Shown here: piece by piece, positions 1-5,832 of the stretch
Numbering within the stretch: position 1 is the stretch's first letter
Layout: every line of letters starts with the position of its first letter
NCBI GenBank assembly: GCA_905235885.1
Contig: CAJONM010000080.1
Location: 1-8,641, forward strand
Origin: an uncultured Clostridia bacterium
GTDB lineage: Bacteria; Bacillota; Clostridia; UBA1381
DNA length: 8,641 bases
Direction: 5' to 3'
Made by a program: the position numbers and the translations under genes
Notes under the pieces: model-generated
What the model saw: the letters and a program-made list of their open reading frames with translations, nothing else
What the model was told of the DNA's origin: nothing
Databases searched by the model: none

Positions 1-2
1 AT

Positions 3-245
3 GGCTGGCTTTATGTACTGAACCTGACCGCGCTTCTGACGATAAATCTGGGTATATTCAACCTGTTGCCGATACCCGCGCTTGATGGCGGCAGACTGCT
101 TTTTATGGCGGCAAAGCTGATAACAAGACGGAAGATACCGCCCGAAAAGGAAGGCATAGTACACGCAATTGGCTTTATGCTTCTCATAGGGCTTATAATA
201 TTCATTTCATATAACGATATACTGAAATTGATAAATGGGGCATAA
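3..245 (+). CDS. rseP: Site-2 intramembrane metalloprotease RseP/RasP, C-terminal fragment
   Basis: Only the last 80 residues are present; the gene enters from the left edge in the frame beginning at base 3. The piece holds the conserved NLLPIPALDGG motif (bases 60-92). In the M50 site-2 protease family its aspartate (codon 84-86) is the third zinc ligand, the HExxH motif lying upstream and outside the window. A short basic loop follows, with residues KLITRRKIPPEKE, then a final hydrophobic helix rich in Ile, Leu and Phe, as in the last membrane segment of RseP. The family cuts membrane-anchored anti-sigma factors and leftover signal peptides within the membrane. The stop lies 4 bases before the ispG ATG, which fits the common Clostridia order dxr-rseP-ispG and co-transcription. 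The catalytic HExxH cannot be checked here. Confidence 0.88.
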   Translation, partial: GWLYVLNLTALLTINLGIFNLLPIPALDGGRLLFMAAKLITRRKIPPEKEGIVHAIGFMLLIGLIIFISYNDILKLINGA

Positions 246-249
246 CGGT

Positions 250-1305
250 ATGAAAAGGAAAATAACAAAAGAGGTAAATATAGGCGGTGTTACCATAGGC
301 GGGGAAAATCCGGTAGCGATACAGTCAATGTGCAACACCGACACGCGCGACGCTGTGGCAACGGCAGCGCAGATACTTGAGCTTGAGAAGGCTGGATGCG
401 ACATAATTCGCGTTGCCGTCCCCGATATGGACGCGGCAAAGGCGATAAAGGAGATAAAAAAGCAGATCCATATTCCGCTTGTGGCGGATATTCATTTTGA
501 TTACCGCCTCGCTCTGGAATGTATAAAAAACGGCATAGACAAGGTTCGTATAAATCCGGGCAATATAGGCAGCCGTGACCGCGTTAAGGCAGTAGCAGAC
601 GCGGCAAAGGATAGGGGGATCCCGATACGAATAGGCGTAAACGGCGGCTCGCTCGAAAAGGATCTGCTCGAAAGATACGGCGGACCGGCGCCGCAGGCGT
701 TGGTCGAAAGCGCGATGAGGCATATAGCGATACTTGATGATGTCAATTTTTCGGAGATAGTCGTTTCCATAAAGGTATCGAATGTCCCGTCAATGACAGA
801 AGCCTACCGTATGTTTGCCGACAGGAGCGATATACCGCTCCATATCGGAGTAACAGAAGCAGGAACGGAGCGTATGGGTATAATAAAATCATCCATAGGG
901 ATAGGAACGCTCCTGTCCGAGGGGATAGGCGACACTGTTCGAGTATCTCTTACGGCTGATCCCGTGCGCGAGGTATATGCGGCGAAGGATATTCTCAGAA
1001 CGCTCAATTTGCGCGGCGGCGGCATCGAATTTGTATCATGTCCCACCTGCGGAAGAACGCAGATAGACCTTATAGGGATCGCATCCGAAGTCGAAAGACG
1101 GCTCAGCGGCGTTGATAAAAACATAAAAGTCGCGGTCATGGGCTGCATCGTCAACGGACCGGGCGAGGCTCGCGATGCCGATGTGGGAATAGCCGGCGGA
1201 AAGGGCGAAGGGATATTGTTCAAAAAAGGCGAGATAATATGCAAGCTGCCGGAGGATAAGCTGGTGGATGCTTTGATCGATGAAGTAAATGATTTTAAGG
1301 AGTAG
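250..1305 (+). CDS. ispG: 4-hydroxy-3-methylbut-2-en-1-yl diphosphate synthase IspG (GcpE)
   Basis: IspG makes HMBPP from 2-C-methyl-D-erythritol 2,4-cyclodiphosphate, the penultimate step of the MEP isoprenoid pathway, using a [4Fe-4S] cluster in the cytoplasm. Counted from the ATG at 250 the protein has 351 residues, normal for the short bacterial form without the plant-type insert. The N-terminal TIM-barrel part includes NPVAIQSMCNTDT and KVRINPGNIG. The C-terminal cluster domain has CPTC (C264, C267), then GCIVNGPGEA with C299 and E306. These match the three cluster cysteines and catalytic glutamate of E. coli IspG (C270, C273, C305, E312), so it should be active. An in-frame ATG at 235 would overlap rseP and lacks a ribosome binding site. 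The ATG at 250 gives MKRKITKEV and has only a weak GGGG (237-240) upstream, so translation may be coupled to rseP termination. Confidence 0.96.
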   Translation: MKRKITKEVNIGGVTIGGENPVAIQSMCNTDTRDAVATAAQILELEKAGCDIIRVAVPDMDAAKAIKEIKKQIHIPLVADIHFDYRLALECIKNGIDKVRINPGNIGSRDRVKAVADAAKDRGIPIRIGVNGGSLEKDLLERYGGPAPQALVESAMRHIAILDDVNFSEIVVSIKVSNVPSMTEAYRMFADRSDIPLHIGVTEAGTERMGIIKSSIGIGTLLSEGIGDTVRVSLTADPVREVYAAKDILRTLNLRGGGIEFVSCPTCGRTQIDLIGIASEVERRLSGVDKNIKVAVMGCIVNGPGEARDADVGIAGGKGEGILFKKGEIICKLPEDKLVDALIDEVNDFKE

Positions 1306-1311
1306 GCGGCA

Positions 1312-1752
1312 ATGAAAAGGATATTGGTTATAAACGGTGTAAACCTTAATATGCTCGGCGTACGCGAGCCGGATATATACGGGAAAAACACGCTCAAGTC
1401 GCTTGAGGACAGGCTGACAATAAGAGCGGCGGAGCTTGGATGCGAAGTCGGTTTTTTTCAGAGCAATCATGAGGGAGCGATATGCGACGAGATACAGGGT
1501 GCGTTAGGCAGATATGACGGGATAATCATAAATCCCGGTGCATTTACACATTATTCGTACGCTCTGCGCGACGCGCTCGCGTCTGTCAGACTGCCGGCGA
1601 TAGAAGTGCATATTTCAAATATACATAAACGCGAGGAGTTCAGGCATCATTCCGTTACCGCGTCAGAATGCACGGGACAGATATGCGGATTGGGCTTTAA
1701 GGGCTATGAGCTGGCGTTGGAGGCACTTTGCGATGCGCTCGAGGATCGATAG
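1312..1752 (+). CDS. aroQ: Type II 3-dehydroquinate dehydratase AroQ
   Basis: Dehydrates 3-dehydroquinate to 3-dehydroshikimate, step three of the shikimate pathway to aromatic amino acids; type II enzymes are usually cytoplasmic dodecamers. The 146-residue length is typical. Visible signatures are NLNMLGVREPDIYG with R18 and the catalytic tyrosine Y23, QSNHEG (50-55), NPGAFTH (74-80, with N74 and H80), EVHISN (98-103) with the catalytic histidine H100, and R111. The first motif reads GVNLN where most family members have GPNLN, a mild oddity away from the catalytic residues. The AAGGAG at 1297-1302 lies inside the ispG end, 9 bases before the ATG, so the two genes are surely co-transcribed. 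The downstream peptidase gene starts inside this one. The same aroQ-peptidase-efp order occurs in Bacillus subtilis (yqhS-yqhT-efp). Confidence 0.96.
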   Translation: MKRILVINGVNLNMLGVREPDIYGKNTLKSLEDRLTIRAAELGCEVGFFQSNHEGAICDEIQGALGRYDGIIINPGAFTHYSYALRDALASVRLPAIEVHISNIHKREEFRHHSVTASECTGQICGLGFKGYELALEALCDALEDR

Positions 1753-2776
1753 ACTGCTTGACGGGATCGGCTCCGACAGCACCGTCTTAATATCGGGATA
1801 TCCGAATATATTCTACTACAGCGGCTTTCGTTCCGAGGACGCATATCTTCTCATATCGCGCGATGAGCATATATTGATAACGGATTCGAGATATTTCATA
1901 CAGGCGCGTGAGCAATCACCCGATTTTGATATATATGATATAGAAAAGGGCTGGGATAAGCTGCTCGGACAAGCCGAAAGCATATGTATCGAAGAAAACA
2001 ATATGACCGTCGGTTTTTATGAAAAGCTCAAGCATGCGGCAAAGGGCAAAAGCTTCCGCAATGCGCAGAAAAAGATAAACACGCCAAGACGGGAAAAGGA
2101 TAGCTATGAGATGAAAACGATCGCGCACGCCGAGAGTATAGGTGACGCGGCGTTTATGCATATACTTGATTTTATGCGAGCGGGGATGACAGAGCGCGAT
2201 GTTGCACTCGAAATAGAAATGTATATGAAAAAGCAGGGCGCTGCGGCGCTTTCGTTTGAAACCATAGTCGCGTCCGGAGAGCGCGGCGCGATGCCGCACG
2301 GCGTTGCGTCGGATAAGATAATAAAGCAAGGTGAGCTTGTCACGCTCGATTTCGGTTGTGTGTATGAGGGCTATTGCTCTGATATGACGCGGACCGTTGT
2401 GATGGGGACGGCAAACGAATGGCAGAAGGAGATATACGGTATCGTCCTGAATGCGCAGGAAACTGCAATATCAGGACTGTACAGCGGTATCGGCTGTGCC
2501 GCGGCAGATGCGCTTGCGCGTGATGTCATAGCAAATTCGGGTTACGGAGATAAATTCGGTCATTCGCTCGGACACAGCGTCGGGATCGAGATACATGAAA
2601 ACCCCTGCTTTTCGCCGAAGAGCAAGGACACGCTTGGTGAAGGGAATGTTTTAAGCGTCGAGCCGGGCATATATATCGAAGGACTCGGCGGCGTTCGGAT
2701 CGAGGATCTTATCGCCGTATCGGACGGAAAAATCGTTAATTTGACTCGTTCCCCCAAGAATTTGGTGCAAATTTAA
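1733..2776 (+). CDS. M24-family Xaa-Pro aminopeptidase (YqhT/PepP/PepQ type)
   Basis: A creatinase-fold metallopeptidase expected to remove residues preceding proline from peptide N-termini, or to split Xaa-Pro dipeptides, in the cytoplasm. With the ATG at 1733 it has 347 residues: an N-terminal creatinase-like domain (about 1-130, containing SGYPNIFYYSGFRSEDAYL) and a C-terminal pita-bread catalytic domain. All five metal ligands are recognisable: D206 in TLDFG, D217 in SDMTRT, H281 in GHSLGHSVG, E310 in SVEPG and E324 in RIED. Supporting histidines H277 and H288 are also present. An in-frame ATG at 1706 was rejected because GGAGG at 1719-1723 lies 9 bases before the 1733 ATG and homologues begin near this point. 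It overlaps aroQ by 20 bases in another frame, suggesting translational coupling. Substrate preference (aminopeptidase P or prolidase) cannot be told from sequence. Confidence 0.93.
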   Translation: MRSRIDRLLDGIGSDSTVLISGYPNIFYYSGFRSEDAYLLISRDEHILITDSRYFIQAREQSPDFDIYDIEKGWDKLLGQAESICIEENNMTVGFYEKLKHAAKGKSFRNAQKKINTPRREKDSYEMKTIAHAESIGDAAFMHILDFMRAGMTERDVALEIEMYMKKQGAAALSFETIVASGERGAMPHGVASDKIIKQGELVTLDFGCVYEGYCSDMTRTVVMGTANEWQKEIYGIVLNAQETAISGLYSGIGCAAADALARDVIANSGYGDKFGHSLGHSVGIEIHENPCFSPKSKDTLGEGNVLSVEPGIYIEGLGGVRIEDLIAVSDGKIVNLTRSPKNLVQI

Positions 2777-2784
2777 AAAAAGAC

Positions 2785-2813
2785 TTGCATTTTATAAGTT
2801 TTTTTGATAAAAT
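2785..2813 (+). promoter_or_regulatory. Predicted sigma-A promoter for efp
   Basis: TTGCAT (2785-2790) and TAAAAT (2808-2813) are 17 bases apart in a very A/T-rich gap that starts just after the peptidase stop codon. The predicted transcript would start near 2820, about 60 bases before the efp ATG. Reading-through from the upstream operon is also possible because no convincing terminator separates them. Confidence 0.6.
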
Positions 2814-2824
2814 GAAAGTGTATG

Positions 2825-2842
2825 TATCGGTATGTGCCGATA
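2825..2842 (+). repeat. Inverted repeat in the efp leader
   Basis: TATCGG and CCGATA form a perfect 6-bp stem around the 6-base loop TATGTG. It would sit within about 5 bases of the predicted 5' end of the efp transcript, so it may be a 5' stem-loop protecting the mRNA, or a DNA operator. There is no U-run after it, so it is not a terminator. Confidence 0.45.
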
Positions 2843-2879
2843 TTGATTGATTATTACGACAGAAAGGAATGAAATAATT

Positions 2880-3443
2880 ATGGTAACAGCAGGTGATTTT
2901 AGGAACGGCGTAACATTCGAGATGGACGGTGGAGTTTGGCAGGTCGTTGAATTTCAGCATGTAAAGCCGGGTAAGGGTGCCGCTTTTGTAAGAACGAAAA
3001 TGAAGAATGTCATAAACGGCAGCGTTATTGAAAAATCGTTCAGACCTACAGAGAAATTTGAAAATGCTTTTGTAGAAAGAAAGGATATGCAGTATTCATA
3101 CAACGACGGAGATCTTTACTATTTCATGGATCAGGAAACATATGATATGATCCCGATAGCAATGAATGAGATTTCCGGAAAGATGAAGTTCGTAAAGGAA
3201 AACGATGTATGCAAGATCCTTTCCTATAAGGGGAAGGTGTTCGATATTGAGCCGCCGACATTTGTTGAGCTTGCGATAGCTGAAACGGAGCCGGGCTTTG
3301 CCGGAAATACAGCGCAGGGTGCAACGAAGCCGGCTACGCTTGAAACGGGCGCTGTTATACAGGTACCGCTCTTTGTTGACGGATCGGATATAATAAGAGT
3401 CGATACAAGAACGGGCGAATACATGGAGAGAGTTAATAAATAA
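2880..3443 (+). CDS. efp: Translation elongation factor P
   Basis: EF-P binds between the P and E sites of stalled ribosomes and speeds peptide-bond formation at proline runs. The protein has 187 residues, close to the usual 185-188, and starts MVTAGDFRNGV as most homologues do. The N-terminal KOW-like domain carries the KPGKGAAF loop whose tip lysine, K32, is the residue that receives post-translational modification in many bacteria. The two OB-fold domains follow, with the family hallmark GATKPATLETGA and VPLFVDGSDIIRVDTRTGEY near the end. An upstream in-frame ATG (2847) is rejected: the AAAGGA at 2863-2868 serves the ATG at 2880, and the extra residues have no family counterpart. It has its own promoter. 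The M24 peptidase upstream and this factor both deal with proline peptides, a long-noted pairing whose reason is not settled. Confidence 0.97.
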   Translation: MVTAGDFRNGVTFEMDGGVWQVVEFQHVKPGKGAAFVRTKMKNVINGSVIEKSFRPTEKFENAFVERKDMQYSYNDGDLYYFMDQETYDMIPIAMNEISGKMKFVKENDVCKILSYKGKVFDIEPPTFVELAIAETEPGFAGNTAQGATKPATLETGAVIQVPLFVDGSDIIRVDTRTGEYMERVNK

Positions 3444-3487
3444 TCTTTACGATCGCCTGTACAGATAGCTTTTAAGGAGGAATTGTC

Positions 3488-3937
3488 ATGAGCGAATTAT
3501 CAAAGAAAATATCGTATCTTAAGGGGCTGTCCGAGGGCATGAGGCTTTCGGAAAAGTCTGATGAGGGGAGCATAATAGACAAGCTTATAGAGGCGCTGTC
3601 CGATGCTGCCGATGAGATGGACAGGCTGTCGGAGCGCTGCGCTGATACAGAGGAGTATTTAGGACGGCTTGAGGACAGAGTCGATGATATAGATTTCTGC
3701 GTCGGCGATATATACAGCGAGCTTGACGGAGACGAATTCGATGATGATGACGATGATCTTTTTGATCTGTACGATGACGATGATGACGATTTGTTTGAAA
3801 TAACCTGTCCCGAATGCGGAGAGGATGTCATTGTTGATTTTGATATGATCGACGATGAAAACAGCATTGTTTGCCCCAATTGTCATAAGGATATCGAGCT
3901 TGAGCTTGATATAGACGATGACGAGGACGACGAATAA
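3488..3937 (+). CDS. Small highly acidic zinc-ribbon protein, CD1247-type N-terminal domain
   Basis: A 149-residue protein of unknown function. The N-terminal part (1-78; MSELSKKISYLKGLSEGM, then a Glu/Asp-rich heptad-like helix) resembles the CD1247-type N-terminal domain that I recall from clostridial proteins encoded near efp. A linker with two aspartate runs (residues 85-90 and 96-101) follows, then a probable zinc ribbon with CPEC (C107, C110) and CPNC (C129, C132), and a second acidic tail. There is no signal peptide or membrane segment, so it is likely cytoplasmic. A strong AAGGAGG at 3474-3480, 7 bases before the ATG, indicates good translation. It lies 44 bases after efp and probably shares its transcript. 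The zinc ribbon could bind RNA or a protein partner such as RNA polymerase or the ribosome, but that is inference. The family name comes from memory and needs a profile search. Confidence 0.82.
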   Translation: MSELSKKISYLKGLSEGMRLSEKSDEGSIIDKLIEALSDAADEMDRLSERCADTEEYLGRLEDRVDDIDFCVGDIYSELDGDEFDDDDDDLFDLYDDDDDDLFEITCPECGEDVIVDFDMIDDENSIVCPNCHKDIELELDIDDDEDDE

Positions 3938-3947
3938 CAGACAACAG

Positions 3948-3975
3948 CCGTTTCCGTCGGAGATGAAACGGTTTT
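3948..3975 (+). terminator. Probable rho-independent terminator after the efp operon
   Basis: CCGTTTC (3948-3954) pairs with GAAACGG (3965-3971), extendable by a G-U and an A-U pair, around a 10-base loop. It is followed by TTTT at 3972-3975, then C. It begins 10 bases after the stop codon of the zinc-ribbon gene, the expected place. The short U-run lowers confidence. Confidence 0.55.
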
Positions 3976-3981
3976 CCGAGA

Positions 3982-4006
3982 GCGGACAGATGCTTTATTT
4001 GTCCGC
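3982..4006 (+). other. Second stem-loop between the two operons
   Basis: GCGGACA (3982-3988) pairs perfectly with TGTCCGC (4000-4006). The stem can extend inward by one G-U and two A-U pairs, leaving a 5-base loop. No U-run follows, so it is not a standard terminator for the + strand. It ends exactly where the -35 box of the next promoter begins, so it might act in DNA form as a binding site or back up the preceding terminator. Confidence 0.45.
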
Positions 4007-4035
4007 CTGACAAGGGAATGTATCCATGATACAAT
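4007..4035 (+). promoter_or_regulatory. Predicted sigma-A promoter of the tyrosine-kinase operon
   Basis: CTGACA (4007-4012, one mismatch to TTGACA) and TACAAT (4030-4035, one mismatch to TATAAT) are separated by exactly 17 bases. The predicted start is near 4042, giving a leader of roughly 34 bases with AAAAGGAG before the TTG start of the first gene. It follows two stem-loops and is the only good promoter upstream of the five-gene operon. Confidence 0.72.
4019..4033 (+). repeat. Operator-like inverted repeat inside the kinase-operon promoter
   Basis: TGTATC and GATACA form a perfect 6-bp inverted repeat around the 3-base centre CAT, overlapping the spacer and the start of the -10 box. A regulator bound here would block RNA polymerase. 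No regulator gene is in view, and a repeat this short can arise by chance. Confidence 0.4.
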
Positions 4036-4075
4036 CCGAGCGTTAAGATGAAGATGATAAAAGGAGTGTTTTTCG

Positions 4076-4807
4076 TTGCAGACAAAGGAAACACAAACCG
4101 TACAAAATGAGTCCGGCAGCAGCACTAAAGAAATAAGCGCCGTTGATATTATCAATATGATGCTCACCTTTTGGTGGTTTATCGCGATCCTGGCGATACT
4201 TGTGGGAGGCTCGACATATTTATATTTTAAGGTTACGGCGGTACCCGAGTATAAGTCAACATCGCAGATACTTATAACGACTGAGAGTCAGCAGACCTCG
4301 ACCGATGTAAACACCGGCGCAATGACCGGCGCGCGAAACCTGTTGCCGACCTATATAGCGGTTCTTGAGAGTAAAACATTTCTTACCGTTGTAAGCGATG
4401 ATCTTGATAATGAATACAAAGTTTCGAGCATAAAGGGAATGATCGAATTTACCGGCGTGGAGGATACAAACATCATAAAGCTTGAGGTAACGAATGAGGA
4501 CGCGCACCTTGCGTATCTTGTAGCGTCAAGCATAGTAAACAATGCGCCGGATGAGATCGCCAGAGTCTTCGGAGGCGGAAACAGTAAGATAACCGAATAT
4601 CCGGAGGAGTCATCAAGCGCACTGCCCTTAAACACGGCGCGAAACGCTATTATAGGCTTTTTGATAGGTGCGGCTCTTGCTATGGCGATAGTATTCCTTG
4701 TAAATATGTTTGATACAAGAGTCAAGAGCAAGGACGAGCTTGTTACCAAATATCATTTGCCGATACTGGGTGAGGTGCCGACCATAATATCCGGATCATC
4801 GGGCTAA
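4076..4807 (+). CDS. Wzz/YveK-type membrane activator of a tyrosine kinase (chain-length regulator family)
   Basis: A 243-residue polysaccharide co-polymerase-type protein of the Firmicutes split system, in which the membrane subunit (CapA, TkmA, YveK) activates a separate cytoplasmic BY kinase. Its layout fits: a cytoplasmic N-terminus, a first membrane helix at about 31-51, an extracytoplasmic region of about 140 residues starting with PEYKSTSQILI, a second helix at about 191-211, and a short cytoplasmic tail. That tail holds MFDTRVKSKDEL and PILGEVP (229-235), the part known to touch the kinase. The start is TTG at 4076, supported by AAAAGGAG (4059-4066) 9 bases upstream; no better start exists nearby. 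It is first in its operon and sits 53 bases before the kinase. The usual Pro-rich stretch before helix 2 is reduced to a short Pro-containing segment. Which polymer it controls, if any, is unknown. Confidence 0.88.
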   Translation: MQTKETQTVQNESGSSTKEISAVDIINMMLTFWWFIAILAILVGGSTYLYFKVTAVPEYKSTSQILITTESQQTSTDVNTGAMTGARNLLPTYIAVLESKTFLTVVSDDLDNEYKVSSIKGMIEFTGVEDTNIIKLEVTNEDAHLAYLVASSIVNNAPDEIARVFGGGNSKITEYPEESSSALPLNTARNAIIGFLIGAALAMAIVFLVNMFDTRVKSKDELVTKYHLPILGEVPTIISGSSG

Positions 4808-4818
4808 GACCGGTCTTA
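4805..4818 (+). repeat. Perfect 14-bp palindrome at the activator stop codon
   Basis: TAAGACC followed directly by GGTCTTA reads the same on both strands, and its first three bases are the stop codon of the upstream gene. With no spacer it makes a poor RNA hairpin, since the central bases must form the loop, so a protein-binding site is a more natural reading than a terminator. No regulator is known for it. Confidence 0.5.
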
Positions 4819-4838
4819 CTTTAAACATTGACTTTGTG

Positions 4839-4856
4839 AAAGGAGTTAGTGATCAC
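4839..4856 (+). promoter_or_regulatory. Split ribosome binding site deciding the kinase start
   Basis: AAAGGAG (4839-4845) lies only 3 bases before a possible GTG start at 4849 and 15 before the ATG at 4861, both poor spacings. GTGATC (4849-4854) is itself complementary to the GATCAC of the 16S rRNA 3' end, and it lies 6 bases before the ATG. The two blocks together resemble the full AAAGGAGGTGATC with a small insertion. This favours the ATG. Confidence 0.5.
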
Positions 4857-4860
4857 AAAA

Positions 4861-5832
4861 ATGGCTGATAAGAAAAAAATATTCGGCGGCTTTGCAAGCA
4901 AAGAAGATAAGGTCGTAGACGAACGGAAACAGCGTCTGAAGCAAAGCCAGGAAGCTATTTTGAATAAAAGAACACCATTTGTCCTTCAGGAGGCATATCG
5001 CAGCGCAAGAACGAATATTATATTTTCATTGGCGGATGCCGGCGAGGGGTGTAAGATACTGTGCATAACAAGCTCCATCGCCGGAGAAGGAAAGACGACA
5101 ACGTCACTTAATCTGGCGATAACATTTGCCCAGACAGGATCAAGAGTCCTGCTTATAGACTGCGATCTGCGTAAGCCGAGAATACACCAGTATTTGGGCG
5201 TTGTAAAAACGGACGGACTTACCACTATCTTGTCAAAGCAAAAGGTTTTTGAGGATGTTGTGTACCATAATATCCGTCCCGGACTTGACTGTGTGACATC
5301 GGGAGCGATCCCACCAAATCCGGCGGAGCTGCTTGGTTCGCACAGAATGGATGATCTGCTTAAAGACCTCAGGGAAAAGTACGATTACATATTGATGGAT
5401 ACACCGCCGGTTACGGTAGTAACGGATGCTGCAGCACTGTCAAAATGGGCATCGGGAGTTATGATAGTTGTCCGTGAAGGATATACCAATCATGAGAGTG
5501 TTGAGCAGACGTTGAAGCTTTTGGATATGGCAAACGCGACAAAGCTGGGCTTTTTCGTAAATGATGTCGATACCATGAATATGAACTACGGCTCATACAG
5601 AAGCGGATACGGCAAATACGGCAAGGGCTACGGACTTAACAGATATGGCTACGGATACGGCGGCAGACGCTACGGTTATGGCTACGGTTATGGCTACGGC
5701 TATGGTTATGGCTACTATTACGGCGACAGAAAGAGCTCGTCGAAGCCGGAGAGAAAGGGTCTCTTGGGGAAATTAACCAGAAGCAAGAAGAACTCAGACC
5801 AAAGCTCCGATGCAACGGAGGGTAAGAGCTGA
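4861..5832 (+). CDS. Bacterial tyrosine (BY) kinase, CapB/YwqD/Wze type, with a long Gly-Tyr tail
   Basis: A 323-residue cytoplasmic P-loop tyrosine kinase that autophosphorylates in trans when bound to its membrane activator. Motifs in order: EAYRSAR (E44, R47, R50), the family EX2RX2R oligomerisation motif; Walker A AGEGKTT with K78; Walker A' LLIDCDLRKP with D100 and D102; Walker B YILMDTPP with D180. After the catalytic domain comes a tyrosine cluster at residues 243-287 with 18 tyrosines in 45 residues, mostly Gly-Tyr pairs. A Lys/Ser-rich tail of 36 residues follows. Most relatives have a few tyrosines at the very C-terminus, so both the length and the internal position are unusual. The start is discussed under the split ribosome binding site; a GTG at 4849 would add four residues. 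It is downstream of its activator and overlaps the lipoprotein gene by one base (TGATG). Specific partners are unknown. Confidence 0.94.
   Translation: MADKKKIFGGFASKEDKVVDERKQRLKQSQEAILNKRTPFVLQEAYRSARTNIIFSLADAGEGCKILCITSSIAGEGKTTTSLNLAITFAQTGSRVLLIDCDLRKPRIHQYLGVVKTDGLTTILSKQKVFEDVVYHNIRPGLDCVTSGAIPPNPAELLGSHRMDDLLKDLREKYDYILMDTPPVTVVTDAAALSKWASGVMIVVREGYTNHESVEQTLKLLDMANATKLGFFVNDVDTMNMNYGSYRSGYGKYGKGYGLNRYGYGYGGRRYGYGYGYGYGYGYGYYYGDRKSSSKPERKGLLGKLTRSKKNSDQSSDATEGKS
5671..5715 (+). repeat. Imperfect tandem hexamers coding the Gly-Tyr tail
   Basis: Seven consecutive hexamers of the form TA(C/T)GG(T/C) followed by TAC, many alternating TACGGT and TATGGC, give a near-perfect 12-base period. 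Tyr and Gly codons alternate between synonyms. Such a tract can gain or lose units by replication slippage in steps of six bases without breaking the reading frame, so tail length may vary between strains. Confidence 0.8.

Noticed and set aside
804..1470. Long minus-strand open frames opposite ispG and aroQ
   Set aside because: The + strand frames encode complete, motif-perfect enzymes; the antisense translations match no family and look like shadows.
1706..1732. Upstream ATG extending the M24 peptidase by nine residues
   Set aside because: The GGAGG at 1719-1723 is correctly placed for the ATG at 1733, and the extra residues lie deep inside aroQ with no family counterpart.
2775..2807. A-run and T-run flanking ACTT/AAGT as a terminator after the peptidase gene
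   Set aside because: The only G/C-containing pairing is a 4-bp stem; the rest is A-U. The segment overlaps a well-formed promoter, which explains it better.
2847..2879. Upstream ATG extending EF-P by eleven residues
   Set aside because: EF-P homologues begin at MVTAGDF-like sequence, and the AAAGGA at 2863-2868 lies between the two candidates and serves the ATG at 2880.
3472..3879. Minus-strand open frame of 135 codons rich in serine
   Set aside because: It is the antisense shadow of the GAT/GAC-rich zinc-ribbon gene; serine richness follows from reading the Asp runs backwards, and there is no separate ribosome binding site.
5671..5715. Tandem repeat considered as a CRISPR array or an intergenic satellite
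   Set aside because: Units are 6 or 12 bases with no spacers, and the tract lies in frame within the kinase gene.
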